Assembly: GCA_019009955.1 (NCBI GenBank)
Contig: CM032233.1
Span: 18,112,501-18,176,500 of the forward strand
Length of the DNA: 64,000 nt
Direction of reading: 5' to 3'
DNA from: Riptortus pedestris
Taxonomy: Eukaryota > Arthropoda > Insecta > Hemiptera > Alydidae
Of this stretch, positions 43,086-54,731 are shown piece after piece; position 1 is the first letter of the stretch; the number at the start of each line of letters is the position of its first letter. The translations under genes were made by a program, and so were the position numbers. Under the pieces are notes generated by a model that saw nothing but the letters and a program-made list of their open reading frames with translations, did no database searches and was not told the DNA's origin.

Positions 43086-43150
43086 ATACGTATAATGTAT
43101 AAATATAATAAAATTATAAAATAAGCATACCCCGCTTGGTTGCGGTTAAA

Positions 43151-43752
43151 AAGTCCGTCACGCAGGGAATGCGTAAACTAAGGCAGATTTTCCCACACCG
43201 TGAAGTTATACCAATAGAAATAATTCTCCATACGAGAGCCGAGCCGGTGAAGGAAAGGCCGAACTAGCATTTGGCGGAAAGTAACTCTCGTCCGTTAGTC
43301 ACCCCGATTTAATAAAAATGCAAATATCTCGGTTAATATTCAAGATAGAGAAAAAATGTATATGAGAATATTTATGGTAAATTTAATTTGCAATAAGATT
43401 GGTTATCTGTACCAATTTTTCGATCCGTCGTATTAGTAACGGACTGATATTGTCGAATTTTCGAAACTCCTCCCGTCTAAAACCCCCGCCCCCACTGGTC
43501 TCCGATTTCAAGCCGTTTAACGAAACTTGATCTTTTTTATTACATAAAACAGACTAAATATCGAGTTTGGTTAACGATTAAACAAAAATTGCGACCGCTA
43601 GAGCGGTAACAGACAAATATATATATACAAGTTTTGAACGGACCTCATTTTCGTCATCTACTAGGTAGGATCGATGGACATTGAAGAAAAAATTCGAAAA
43701 TTCCGTCATGAGTACAACCTCAATAGCTGATTTCCCTTAAGGGAAATCTGCT
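43151..43752 (-). mobile_element. HINE copy, short arm, many single-base insertions
   Basis: AAGTCCGTCACGCAGGGAATG start, short arm, core, CGACCGCTAGAGCGG, minimal TATATATATA, end CTTAAGGGAAATCTGCT. Compared with other copies it carries an unusual number of one-base insertions at 43180-43560 (for example AAGGCAGATTTTCCC, GGTTATCTGTACC). This could be decay or uncorrected long-read error. Confidence 0.88.
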
Positions 43753-44269
43753 AAAATTTAAACAATTATATATAAATTGAAATGACTAACTTCTTAAAAT
43801 TATTACTTGACAGGAAATTGTATAAATGCCTATAACTACCATCGTGGTTGACTCGTTATGGTTATGTAATAAATGGAAACTTTCATTCTTAATTGAAATG
43901 CTCATAAAAATGTTTCCAATGAATTATTAATGTCTTAAATGAGCTAGGACATGAAAACAAGTAATTTGCTGTAATATCGTCACGGCCCCTCATCTCTTTT
44001 CCTCTTTTGTTAATACTGAAGGATAAAGTCTGAAAGATGTTTTTGGTTGCTAGTAATTAATAGGTGGCGTGGAGGATATAAATCATCTCACCGAAAGAAT
44101 GGGCAACTATACACCTTTTATAAGGCGATATAAAACTCCCAAGGCTGGCAATACAATGGGCCTTAGTCACTGCATCGCAGGCACCGTCATTGGAGCCAAA
44201 ACCATTAAATACCCGTAAATGCCAATAAAGTCGAGTCGATGACTATTATCATTCATGCGACTACTAGTG
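43753..44269. other. No recognisable feature
   Basis: Unique-looking sequence with no open frame of note. Confidence 0.4.
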
Positions 44270-44935
44270 GAGCAATTAGCATCGTGTATTAGCCCTAACT
44301 CCTCCACGATAATAAGCGGTACCAACATTTCTTGGGACGAGCTGGAATGGCGGTTGTAAGGGAGGCCTGAAATGGAAAATAGCGATATTTAGTTTCCTAT
44401 TGGTTTTTCGGCAAATATTCACATTACAAAATTGTTTATTTTTTTATTTAGAGTAACTTGATATATACACTTTTGTCGTATGACAATGTATAAACGAGAT
44501 ATACACTAAAAGCTAAAGCAGGAGTTCGTTTCCTATTGGTTTTTTGGAAAATATGCACATTACAAAAGTTGTTTATTTTCTTATTTAGAGTAACTTTTGT
44601 TATATTCACTTTTTTCGGATAACAATGCATAAACGAGATATACACTAAAATTCTAAAGCAGGAGTCAACAATTTTATAGTGCATAAAAGACTGAACCGAA
44701 CTCAGCGAAACTCCGTATGTAATTTAGTATTAAAACCTCCCTGATTATAAGCTATATTAAAATTTTTATGAATTCCCAAGACGGGGAGTTGGGCGGTTCA
44801 TTAAGGGAGGCCTAGAAATACCAAAAAAAATATGGCTTTTATTTCATTATTCTATTTGTTTATTATTAATCGGGAAACGTGCACAACAAAAGTTGTATAC
44901 TTTGTTATTTAGTGTAACTTTTGTTGAATTCGTTT
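44270..44935 (-). mobile_element. TACTAGCT-type element, interior fragment
   Basis: Minus-strand match to two to three of the internal ~300-bp units: GGTACCAACATTTCTTGGGACG..GGCGGTTGTAAGGGAGGCCTGAAAT, CCTATTGGTTTTTCGGC, AGAGTAACTT, and GACTGAACCGAACTC. Both ends of the element are missing. It abuts a HINE fragment at 44938. Confidence 0.65.
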
Positions 44936-44937
44936 CA

Positions 44938-45695
44938 GTCGTTTTATGTAAAAAGAAAAAAGACCAAGTTCGTTAATGGCTGAAATAGGACAAGGGGGAA
45001 GGGGGGTTTAGTGGGGAGGATTTTAGAAAATTCGAAATATCTTTGTTACTATACGTCGGATCGAACAATTGCATAGAAACAATCTTATTGTAAATTTAAT
45101 TTGCTATAAATATTGTTTTATACATATTTTCTGTATAATGAGTATTAACCGAGATATTTGGATATTATAGTTTTACGCTTTCAGTAAATGCCCACTCCTA
45201 CTAGTGTCATGTTAATTATAAGCTGTTATATCATGAACCATTTCATTAAAAGGTTAAATATGGAATATTGCTTTCATTGAACTTTTACTTAGTGAGATAT
45301 ATGCAAATACGTTCTGTTGACCCCCCCCCCTTCGTTTGTTCTTAAATTACTAAAATTTAAGTATTTGAAATTAAAATTAATCTGTTTCATTGAAAAATAC
45401 AGCATTAGCTTTAGCAAATAGTTTTCAATAAAATGAATGTGTTATATTCAGATATATTTCAATAATTTTTTTTCTTTCCCGTCTAGAATACAGGTTGGCA
45501 GGCCTGTCTGTTTACAATTCACACGCTTTCCGTTGTAGATATTATTAACTTGTAAATTAACTGAAGAATTTCTCATTACCGTTTGTATTTATTCACTTGT
45601 CATTCACAGTAGTGTTACCAGTATGTAGATTTCTCTATTGTTAACCTTCGTGTGGGAAATCTGCTTAGTTTATGCAGCCCCTGCGTGACGGACTT
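44938..45695 (+). mobile_element. HINE copy, 5' truncated, long arm
   Basis: Begins at CAGTCGTTTTATGTAAAAAG, so the palindrome and microsatellite are missing. G-run block, core, long arm with C10 tract near 45320, GGGAAATCTGCT, and a hairpin ending CTGCGTGACGGACTT. Confidence 0.88.
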
Positions 45696-45892
45696 TTTCG
45701 AAGTTGTCGTAAAGAATGCGTTCTTGGTTCTGTTTTGCTGACATTATACCTGGAAGTTGTTGTTTGTAATTCCCTTATGTCTCTTCTCGATTTAAGTACA
45801 TCTTATAAAACTATCCTCTGTTTAATGTGATGGTCCCACTCCTTTAATTCTTTTGAAAAATATATGTTTAGAATGCTTCCAAAAAATTATTA

Positions 45893-46035
45893 ACTAGTAA
45901 CTGAAAGATTTCTCATAACCTTTTGTATTTATTCACTTAATATTTGCGGTGGTGTTACCAATATGTACATTTATCTATTGTAAACCATCGCTTGGGAAAT
46001 CTGCTTAGATTACGCAGCCCTTGCGTGACGGACTT
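45893..46035 (+). mobile_element. HINE 3'-end fragment
   Basis: Only the last 140 bp of a long arm (TTTCTCATAACCTTTTGTATTTATTCACTT..GTGTTACCA) plus GGGAAATCTGCTTAG and a hairpin with one change (CAGCCCTTGCG), ending GTGACGGACTT. The 200-bp gap to the previous HINE shows nothing recognisable. Confidence 0.88.
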
Positions 46036-46295
46036 TTTATAGTAGTTTTTATTTGAGCCGAGTCAAATGTCATATGCAAAACTTTCATGACCAACTTAAT
46101 GTCATGTTGTACAACTTAAGGTAACGCCGCACATTAACAATACTCTTTTTTATGAGCATATGTGCTTCATATACTTATAACACAAATACAAGATCGAAAA
46201 GAACTCGATAAATTGTTTAATTTTGTGAAAAATACGAATTTATACAAAGAAATTTAAAGTACAAGTTTTTTGTATCCTCGTTTATATTGTTAAAA

Positions 46296-46783
46296 AAGTC
46301 CGTCACGCAGGGGCTGCGTAAACTAAGCAGATTTCCCACGGGAAGTTTTACAGTAGAGAAATCTGCCTAATAACAGCTGTAGTAGGAAGGGATCTCTAAA
46401 CCTATTCATGAGAAAAAAGGAACGATTAGTTCTGGTAAACGGCCACCAGAGCTCTCGTCGGAGATTACGTAACATGGGCGTGCTTCAGTCGACCACACAC
46501 ACAATACAAATGAAAATATCTCGGTTAATATTCAAGATACAGAATAAATGTATATAACAATATTTATAGTAAATTGAATTTTACAATAAGATTGATTCTA
46601 TACAATTTTTTCGATCCGAGCATAATAACGGAGATATTTTGAATTTTCAAACTCACCCCCCTGGTCGATTTTCAGCCCATTAAAACGAACTTGATCTCTT
46701 TTTTACGGTAAAACGCTTTAAATATTGAAGTTTGTAAACGATTCAAACAAAAATTGCAGCCGCTAGAGCGTTAACAGTAACAA

Positions 46784-46814
<31 letters not shown>

Positions 46815-46947
46815 ATATTATATAATTTTGAACGGACCTCATTTTCGTCATCTCCTGGGTAGGATCGATGGACATTTGAGGAAATTTTTCAAAACTCGCG
46901 TCATGAGTACGACCTCAATAGCTGATTTCCCTTAAGGGAAATCTGCT
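46296..46947 (-). mobile_element. HINE copy, short arm
   Basis: AAGTCCGTCACGCAGGGGCTG start with a perfect hairpin. The arm has the same extra segment as 39643-40331 (AACAGCTGTAGTAGG, CATGGGCGTGC), so the two are sister copies. Core, CAGCCGCTAGAGCG, TA tract with TTTATAT interruptions, end CTTAAGGGAAATCTGCT. Confidence 0.9.
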
Positions 46948-47084
46948 AAAATAGCGATATGGATGGGGATATCAAAATGTGAATTATAGATATTACCGGG
47001 CGATGATAACCTGGTAGTTTTTCGCCCTAAAACCTTACGAAACAAACAAAATATAAGATCGGTTGACATTGAAAACCATTTTTT

Positions 47085-47136
47085 ACAAATACAATACAAC
47101 CTTAATAGGCTATTTCCTTTAAGGGAAATCTGCTAA
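47085..47136 (-). mobile_element. HINE 5'-terminal fragment
   Basis: ATACAACCTTAATAGGCTATTTCC followed by TTTAAGGGAAATCTGCTAAAA matches only the outermost 5' part of the element. Confidence 0.75.
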
Positions 47137-47599
47137 AATGCTAAAAGTTTCATACTTTATGCAGATTTTAGGTAACATTTAGAATTTTCTTATCTAATAA
47201 AAAGAGAAAAAAGTGTGTACTTTTATAATCAGACAATATTTATTCTTCAGTATAGCATAATATTTATAATTTGTCTAGAATGAATTTTTAAAGTGATACT
47301 GTAATTAAGGGACTAAGCTCTATCAAGGTTGTTTAGTAAACATGCTATTGCGGTTAGTTTGAAGGTTAAATTTTAATTTAATCAATCTATATATGTGTGA
47401 GAGAGAGAGACAGTAACTAGTTATTTGCACTGAAAATATTTTTCTAATTGACACAATAATTGTCTGTTTTTTATTCGTTTAATTTTCCAGCCCATTTCCA
47501 AGATTATTTTGCTTATACTTTTCAATAATTTATTATTCTCACACATATAATGGGGTAGTGTTTCAAGTAATCTTGACGTTTAATAAGTGAAATTGTTTT
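47137..47599. other. No recognisable feature
   Basis: AT-rich unique sequence with a short (GA)n run at 47399-47411. Confidence 0.4.
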
Positions 47600-47734
47600 A
47601 GCAGATTTCCCTTAAGGAAAATCAGCTATTGAGTTTGTACTCACGACGCGATTTTCGAGATTTTTCTTCAAATGTCCATCGATCCTACCTAGTAGATGAC
47701 GAAAATGAGGTCCGTTCAATACTGTATATATATA

Positions 47735-47801
<67 letters not shown>

Positions 47802-48589
47802 CTGTTAACGCTCTAGCGGTCGCAATTTTTGTTTGATCGTTACCAAACTAGATATTTAACCGTTTTATGTAAAAAGACAGATCAAGTTCGTTAATAGCTG
47901 AAATCGGACTAGAGGGAGGGGGGTTTAGAGGGGGGATTTTCGAAAATTCAAAATATATACATGCACATATGCTCTGGTGATCTCCCCCTCTTATGATTTT
48001 GGACTACTTAAATTTGATTGATTGAGATAGAATTTATTCTGGTTCATTATAAATTACAGTACTAGTTATAGCAAATAGTTTTCAATCAATTTAATATCTT
48101 ATATTCTGATATATTTCAGTAATTGTTTTTCTTCACGGTGAGAGTTGGTAGACCTGTTTGTTTACATTTCATACGCTTCTCGCCGGGAAGATTTCTTTTT
48201 ACCGTTTGTATTTATTTACTTTATCTACTTACTAGGGGCTCAGGTTGGCCATGCGAGTTAAAGCGTTGACCTTTATCTCACATGGTAAACCTAGAGTGGC
48301 GAGTTCGATTCTTGCCTGGGCAAAGGAAATTATTTAGTGACGAAATTCATTAAATAACGTCCTAAAATCCCACCCTGGCTATAAAAGGGTGGTAACCTGT
48401 AGATAACCCGTCCCGATTAGCCTAAGTTGCAAAAAGTGGACGTTAATAAATAATAATAATAATAATAATAATAATATTTATTTACTTAATATTCAAGGTG
48501 GTGTTGTGTTACCAGTATGTAGATCTATCTATTATTAAATTTCACAAGGGAAATCTGCTTAGTTTACGCAGCCCCTGCGTGACAGAATT
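47600..48589 (+). mobile_element. HINE copy, long arm, hosting an intact SINE
   Basis: AGCAGATTTCCCTTAAGGAAAATC start, (TA)n 47722-47798, CGCTCTAGCGG, G-run block, core deleted after CAAAATATATAC, long arm interrupted by the SINE at 48222-48474, then GGGAAATCTGCT and CTGCGTGACAGAATTT (terminal change GGAC to AGAA). Confidence 0.9.
48222..48474 (+). mobile_element. tRNA-derived SINE, full length with 13-bp target duplication
   Basis: 253 bp flanked by TATTTATTTACTT at 48209-48221 and 48475-48487. The head GGGGCTCAGGTTGGCCATGC..AAGCGTTGACC holds an A-box-like TGGCCATGCGAG, and CGAGTTCGATTCTTGCC is the B-box. The body has CACCCTGGCTATAAAAGGGT, ACCCGTCCCGATTAGCC and GTGGACGTTAATAAATAATA, ending in (AAT)n. 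This is the best reference copy in the window. It would be transcribed by RNA polymerase III and mobilised by a LINE. Confidence 0.9.
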
Positions 48590-48699
48590 TTCGAATGCTT
48601 GACGTATTTAGTAAAAATTACATATACTGCTAAATAATTCTATTGAAGATAAAGCATCAGTCAATATTTAAGTTGCCAAACTAGATCGATATTTTAGGC

Positions 48700-48735
<36 letters not shown>
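48700..48735. repeat. (TA)n microsatellite
   Basis: TA tract about 100 bp before a TACTAGCT element, with no HINE blocks around it. Confidence 0.85.
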
Positions 48736-48737
<2 letters not shown>

Positions 48738-48839
48738 TTTTGTTTTTCAACAAAACATTGATAAACTTTACATTTCTTGTATACGAAATCATTATGTATT
48801 ATGAACATACATGTTATATACTGCAATAATATTATGGTA

Positions 48840-49431
48840 TACTAGCTCAGCTAGCCGGCTTCGCCCGGGAATTGATTTGAGGCTGAATGGTGATGGTATT
48901 TTTTTGGCAAGGCTTTACTTTGCACAATATTTTGACATTTACTCGTCCCAGTGTTTAGGGTTAATACCCGTTGTTGGCATTTGTTAATAATAAAATTAAT
49001 TTTTTATGTAAGTCTTCAATGTCCTCCAAATTGTCATATTTCTGGTCTCCTGCGCATTATGCATAGATTTCAGCTATTAAGGACAAAATATTAACATTGA
49101 TTTGAATTAGTTTTTCCAGCTGAGGTACCTGATAGTTCAAATAGGAATGAATTGTCGAGCATATCAATATTTCTACGCAAATTACTTGCTCCACACATTG
49201 TTCCTGGAGAAATGTATAATAAAAAAAAAGTTAATCTAGAATATAGCAAAGTAAACAACCTTTGTTATGTGCTTGTTTGTCGAAAAACCAAATAGACTAG
49301 AAAATATCGCGAATTTTTTATTTTCGGCCTCCCTTATACCAACCCCCACTCCCGTTCTAACCTAAACATTTTAATATAGCTTATAATCATGGAAGAATTA
49401 CTGCTAATTGACATACCGACTTTTTAGCAAG
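48840..49431 (+). mobile_element. TACTAGCT-type element, copy 3, 3' truncated
   Basis: Starts TACTAGCTCAGCTAGCCGGC then TTCGCCCGGGAATTGATTTG, and follows copy 2 (33837) closely until TTGACATACCGACTTTTTAG, where a HINE begins. The 3' remainder is not found on the far side of that HINE, so this is a truncation, not a simple interruption. The left flank (GTATACTAGC) has only a short TA. Confidence 0.7.
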
Positions 49432-49435
49432 ATTT

Positions 49436-49582
49436 TCCTTTAAGGTAAATTAGGAGTTGATGTCATCCTTTCCCTTCTACCTCATCTAGTTTGAGGTCGT
49501 ACTCATAGACGGGATTTTTCGAAAAATTTCTTCAAATGTCCCATCGATCCTACCCAGGAGATGACGAAAATGAGGTCCGTTC

Positions 49583-49658
<76 letters not shown>

Positions 49659-50243
49659 CCTGTTAACGCTCTAGCGGTCGCAATTTTTGTTTGATCGTTA
49701 CGAAACTCGATATTTAACCGTTGTATGTAAAAAGACAGATCAAGTTCGTTTAATAGCTGAAATGCGGACTAGAGGGAGGGGGTTTAAGAGGGGGGATTTT
49801 CGAAAATTCAAAAAAAGTCTTCCGTTATTATGCAACGGATCGAAAAATAGTATAGAACCAATCTTATTGCAAATTACATTTACTATAAATATTGCTATAT
49901 ACATGTATTCTCTAATCGTTGAATATTAACGGTAGATATTTTGCATTTGTATGAAGTCTGTGGTCGGGTATAGTTCGGATTAGATCGGCCATTTCCGTCG
50001 GCTCAGGTGGGAGGGTTCTTCTAACCTTACCTGTCGTTTCTAACCTTACCTTACCTTTGTTACTTTGTGAGATTTATGCAAATACTTTCTGTTCATCCGC
50101 CCCCCCCCTCCTTCTTTAGTTCTTGGAAATTACCGTTTGTATTTAATCACGGTGGTATTGTGTTACCAGTATGCAGATTTCACTATTGTAAAACTTCACA
50201 TGGGAAATCTGCTTAGTTTACGCAGCCCCTGCGTGACGGACTT
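49436..50243 (+). mobile_element. HINE copy with altered 5' end
   Basis: AGCAAGATTTTCCTTTAAGG start with several insertions and an extra GATGTCATCCTTTCCC segment, (TA)n 49589-49654, CGCTCTAGCGG, G-run block, core. The short arm is interrupted by a TCTAACCTTACC repeat at 50016-50057 and a C9 tract. The end is a perfect hairpin and GTGACGGACTT. Like 43151-43752 it has many single-base insertions. Confidence 0.87.
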
Positions 50244-50254
50244 TCTGTCATTAG

Positions 50255-50340
50255 AGGGCCCCCTCAGGGCTGTGGACCCTCGGCATTTGCCGACCTCCCG
50301 GACCTGGCCAGTCCGCTACTCGTTAGAACCTTCGTTAAAT
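50255..50340. other. GC-rich segment of unknown origin
   Basis: AGGGCCCCCTCAGGGCTGTG, CCGACCTCCCGGACC and TGGCCAGTCCGC stand out sharply from the AT-rich surroundings. It could be a retropseudogene or the end of another repeat. No reading frame or fold identifies it. Confidence 0.3.
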
Positions 50341-50822
50341 GTATGTAACTATTTAGTGTTGGTTGTGAGTCTTTCATTGATAAACAAATACCAGCAGGTA
50401 CTACCTTTTTTTCAAATAACGAAATTGTATTTTTTACTTAACTGATTAAAATAAAGCAGACATCTCTATTTTATAGTTTTTTAATAATGCAAAGAAAAAA
50501 TAAAATACGTAATTCAGACGTTTCATTTGAGTTTTTGGTTAAATAATTTCATTCCGGTTTTATATAAAGTGCACAGCTTTCTTCCCCCCTCCCCTTGTTG
50601 AAGCTCCTGCTCTTTCTAATATAATTACATTCTCATTCTAATTATAGTTACTACCAATAGCATGTTACACGGTTGTATTGCTTTTATTAACTACGGTTAC
50701 ATGTTGTTTGATTCTTTATTTAAAGTGAAGATTGTCATTACTAGAAGTTACCGAAGTAACTAGAATGAATGCTATTAATACATATAACTGATTTAATATA
50801 TAATATTTATTGAATTTATAAA
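50341..50822. other. No recognisable feature
   Basis: AT-rich unique sequence. Confidence 0.4.
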
Positions 50823-51324
50823 AAGTCCGTCAAACAGAATCTGCGTTAACTATGCAGATTTCCCACGTGCGCCACATATTTGCATTTATCTCAAAACTTA
50901 AAAATATAAAAATATTAGGTATTTAAACTTCAAATAAAGTGCTACATAACATAATAGAATATTGTTAATATGAGATGAGTAGGAGTGGGGCTTTACTGAA
51001 GACCGAAAACTAAAAAATTCAAATATCTCAGTTAATAATGAAGATAGTGAAAAAATGTACGTAACAACATTTGTAGAAAATTACATTTACAATAAGATGG
51101 TTCCAATTTTTCGATTCGACGCATAATGACGGATATATTAAGAATTTTCGAAATTATCCCCCTCGAAACCCCCTTCCCCCTGGTCCGATTTCAGCCGTTA
51201 ACGAACATTATCTTTCGTTTTGTATTACACGATTATATATCAAGTTTGGTAACGATAAGACAAAAATTGCGACCGCTAGAGCGGTAACAGACAAATATGT
51301 AGATAGATAGATATACATACATAT

Positions 51325-51384
<60 letters not shown>

Positions 51385-51505
51385 TTTTGAACGGACCTCA
51401 TTTTCGTCATCTCCTGGGTAGAATCGATGGGCATTTGAAGAAAAATTTCGGAAATCGCGTCATGAGTGCGACCTTATTAACTGATTCCCTTAAGGGGAAT
51501 CTGCT
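50823..51505 (-). mobile_element. HINE copy, third arm type
   Basis: AAGTCCGTCAAACAGAATCTG start (hairpin largely lost), GCAGATTTCCCACGTGCGCC then ACATATTTGCATTTATCTC, which is the third arm type shared with 25887 and 60274. Core, C-run block, CGACCGCTAGAGCGG, compound microsatellite (GATA, ACAT, TA) 51300-51381, end CCCTTAAGGGGAATCTGCT. Confidence 0.88.
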
Positions 51506-52684
51506 AAAATGAATCCCTCTTTTACCCTGTTGGGGTATTTTCAAGGAATTTTTACATGAAGATGAGTTTTTGTTTGTAATATTAGTTTTTATTTGATCAT
51601 CAATGGGATAATTTACCTTTCTATTGCTTGCTTTTGTATTCCCACGGTCTAAGAATATTTTGGTGTTCACTAACTTAATATTCTTGGAATTTTTGGTGTT
51701 ATATTTATATAAAATTTTTATTGTATTGGACGCTTACAGTCATCATTATTAAAATTAGCTCAACTGATATTTCTATTATATTAATAAGTTATATCAGTAT
51801 GTTCAAAGGATTCGTCGGAAAATTCTCTAATGTAGTGTTCGATTTTTCTGTTACTTTGAATAATATTTTCCTTCTCTTTTATAACTAGCCGATGTTTCAA
51901 ATGTTTATATGGTTTTAATGGAGCTCTAGAGATTACCTTCTTATTGTTAATATCTATCATATTTTATTCTTTACGTCGTTAAAATGAGTCGTTGAGGTTC
52001 TTTGTAGTGACTTTTTAATGGTCTTTTCTATAGTAATTAATGCCTTCTTTTGAATTCGTAATGATCGTTAATTCACTATGAATAACTTCGTGCCAAATCA
52101 AAGGAATGATGAAAGGAATTATTTAGAAATCCTTGAGAACGATTTGAACTTGTCACAATGAAAATGTTCATCTGGTTGGCCAAAGTTATGAAAGAATAGA
52201 TTATAGTTCTACAACTCATCACTAGTCTGATAATAGCAAGCAGATCCACTGTTTGTCGTATACGAAACTCACAAATATGTAACTTTAGCATATTGGTATA
52301 CTTTAGTATATTTCATTTTTGTGCGTCACAACGAAAAATCTTATATAACCAATCTTGTATCTCAAATTATTTTCTAGAACTGTTTTTCAGTATATAAATT
52401 ATTATTTGATAAATATTAGTTGTTTACTATTGTGATGATAACTGCGACTATTTTACAGCCATAAAAAGTCCCTTGTTTAATTAGCTGACATGTCCAGTGT
52501 ATAAAGAAAGCATTTATTTATTTTTCTGTTTATTCCTCTAATTTCTAAAACAATTTGTTTTTATATAAAGAAAGTGTCTTTAGTTATCAAAAGTCCTTGG
52601 CAACCTTAGCTTTGGTTATCTCTTTAGTGTACTGCAATAAGTTCTTCTGTGAAACTGGCAGAAGCGCTCAACAACCAAAAAAAA
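51506..52684. other. No recognisable gene or repeat
   Basis: About 1.2 kb of AT-rich sequence. The minus-strand open frame at 52076-52291 is short and matches nothing I know. Confidence 0.45.
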
Positions 52685-52710
52685 AAGCCCGTCACGCAGG
52701 GGCTGCTTAA

Positions 52711-54200
52711 CACCTTCACTGCGGAGCCTCGCAGCATATGCGAGGTCCTGAGTCACTCCCTGGTGCGGGCCTCGCATACGTTGCGAGGAGCGTCGCCCCG
52801 CCCTCCATTCGTTCTAGAGACCTGAAGGTTGGAGTGGGGAGAACCTCCGCACTCACAAGCATTCAGTAGTGTTCTGACCACCGTCTGGGCAAGTCGTTTG
52901 CAGTTTCAAAAATTTTTGGGGTTATTATTTTTTATGGGCCAACTTGTCTCTCCATGAGAGGCTCATTCATTATTGGAGGTCCATATTCCCCTATAGTACC
53001 CCTGCTTTCCCTTCAATGATGTCACGAGACACGTTTCTCCGTATACTGAGAAGCCTGCACTTCGTCACAGAACCACAAGACCCGAACGTTGAGCATGATC
53101 CGCTGTATAAAATTCGGCCTCTGTTAAATTTTGTTGTTGAGAGGATGAAAGAGATATACTACCCCTTTCAAAGAATTAAGTTTGGACGAGTCCATGATGC
53201 TTTGGAGAGGTAGGCTATTCTTTCGCCAGTATATCGCTAATAAGCGCCACAAATATGGAATAAAGATTTATATGTTGACTCAACCTGACGGTCTTGTGCT
53301 GAGGACGTTAGTCTACTCTGGGCCAAGGGATCCACAAGTTGGAGGGAAAGGACACTTGTATAAAGTTGTCAGACATTTGGTTGATGACTATCTCGGCCAC
53401 GGCCATGCCATTTACGCTGACAACTTTTATACGTCTGTCCCCATGGCCCACGAGCTTCTGGATCAGGGTACCTATCTTACTGGTACTCTGAGAAAGACTC
53501 GGAAGGGCAACCCAGCTGATATAGTGGGGGCTAAGCTCAAAAAAGGAGAGATAAAAGAGAAATTTACTGTTAAGGGTGTGTCCGTTTTCAAACGGCGCCA
53601 CAAACGAGGTGTCATTATTATTTCATCGGAGTTTGATGCCCAGATAAAGGCGGTCACGAGCAGAGGGAAGACCGTCGAGAAGCCCGAGGCAATTATTAAT
53701 TATAATAAATATATGGGCGGTATTGACAGGTCCGATTTATGATTTCATAACCAATTACGAAATAAAGAAATTTCCCATTACTAAACGAAAGTTTCTGTTC
53801 AGATGGTGTATTTTCAGCTATATAAGTTCATTTTGGATCAATATGATTTTCATATAGATCTATTCCATTATTATGTTTACTTTATATGCATTTGTAACCT
53901 AATAATCGTATTTCATCCTCCCTATGCAACGTATGCAATGTCCGCACACGACAGTGCACTAGGTAGAGAGATACACACAAAATGTTCTGTCTTGAGGGTT
54001 TGCCTACCTAATTCACTGCCGTGTGCGGACCTCGCATACGTTGCGAGGTTAAAAAAAATACGATTATCGTTGTTAAAAATGCATAAAAATTACCACAAAT
54101 AGGTTTTTACTTAGTTTGAACAACTTTAAAACAGAAAACAAAAAAAAAAAAAATCGTTTTTTGGATGTGATTTTCGATTCGGGCATCCGCAGCGAAAGTG
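52711..54200 (+). mobile_element. piggyBac-like transposon, defective
   Basis: 1490 bp flanked by TTAA at 52707-52710 and 54201-54204. Inverted ends CACCTTCACTGCGGA and TCCGCAGCGAAAGTG match at 13 of 15 positions. Subterminal palindromes: CCTCGCATACGTTGCGAGG at 52770-52788 and again at 54030-54048, with a related CCTCGCAGCATATGCGAGG at 52727-52745. It is more GC-rich than its surroundings. The transposase gene is truncated at both ends and frameshifted. Confidence 0.92.
52944..53742 (+). pseudogene. piggyBac transposase, truncated and frameshifted
   Basis: Encodes the central DDD transposase domain that cuts and rejoins at TTAA. The first frame (52944-about 53178) reads SLHERLIHYWRSIFPYS..DPLYKIRPLLNFVVERMKEIYYPFQRI. 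One extra base near 53180 shifts to a second frame with DESMMLWRGRLFFRQYIANK..GHAIYADNFYTSVPMAHELL..GTLRKTRKGNP and YNKYMGGIDRSDL, ending TGA at 53740-53742. The catalytic aspartates (DESM, DNFYTS, MGGID) are all visible. Missing are the acidic N-terminal region (only about 230 bp separate the left end from the domain) and the C-terminal domain with its zinc knuckle. A decayed 3' segment follows to 54060. At about 265 codons it is well short of the roughly 550-600 usual for the family. Confidence 0.9.
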
Positions 54201-54687
54201 TTAAACTAAGCAGATTTCCCTCGTGAAGTTTAGTAATAGATAAATCTGCATACTGGTAACACAACATCACCGTGAATATTAAGTGAATAAATACAAACGG
54301 AAGTAAGAATCGTTTCAGTAATCGTTTGAAATGTAAACAAACAATTCTGTCAGCCTCACACCGGAAAGAAAAACAATTACTGAAATATATCAAAATATAA
54401 CATATTAATTTTATTGAGAACTATTTACTATATCCTATATGGTGCAATTAATAATCAGTGAGAATAATTGTTATCTCAATCATTCAAATTTTAGTAGTCC
54501 AAGACATATTTGCATGTATCTCGTATAATAAAGGTCTCTTGAATAGAATATGTATTTGGTATTTAACCTTCGAATCGACACACTGGTCCTATTTCAGTCA
54601 TTAACGAACTTGATCTGCCTTTTTACATAAAACGTTTAAATATCGAGTTTGATAACGATCAAAATTCTGACCGCTACGCATTAACAG

Positions 54688-54731
<44 letters not shown>

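Noticed and set aside
48234..48330. Functional tRNA gene
   Set aside because: A and B boxes are present, but no closed acceptor stem, and the sequence continues as a SINE with a tail and target duplication.
53803..54102. Separate gene after the piggyBac pseudogene
   Set aside because: It lies inside the piggyBac element before its right palindrome and end, is AT-rich, and is best explained as decayed transposase 3' sequence.
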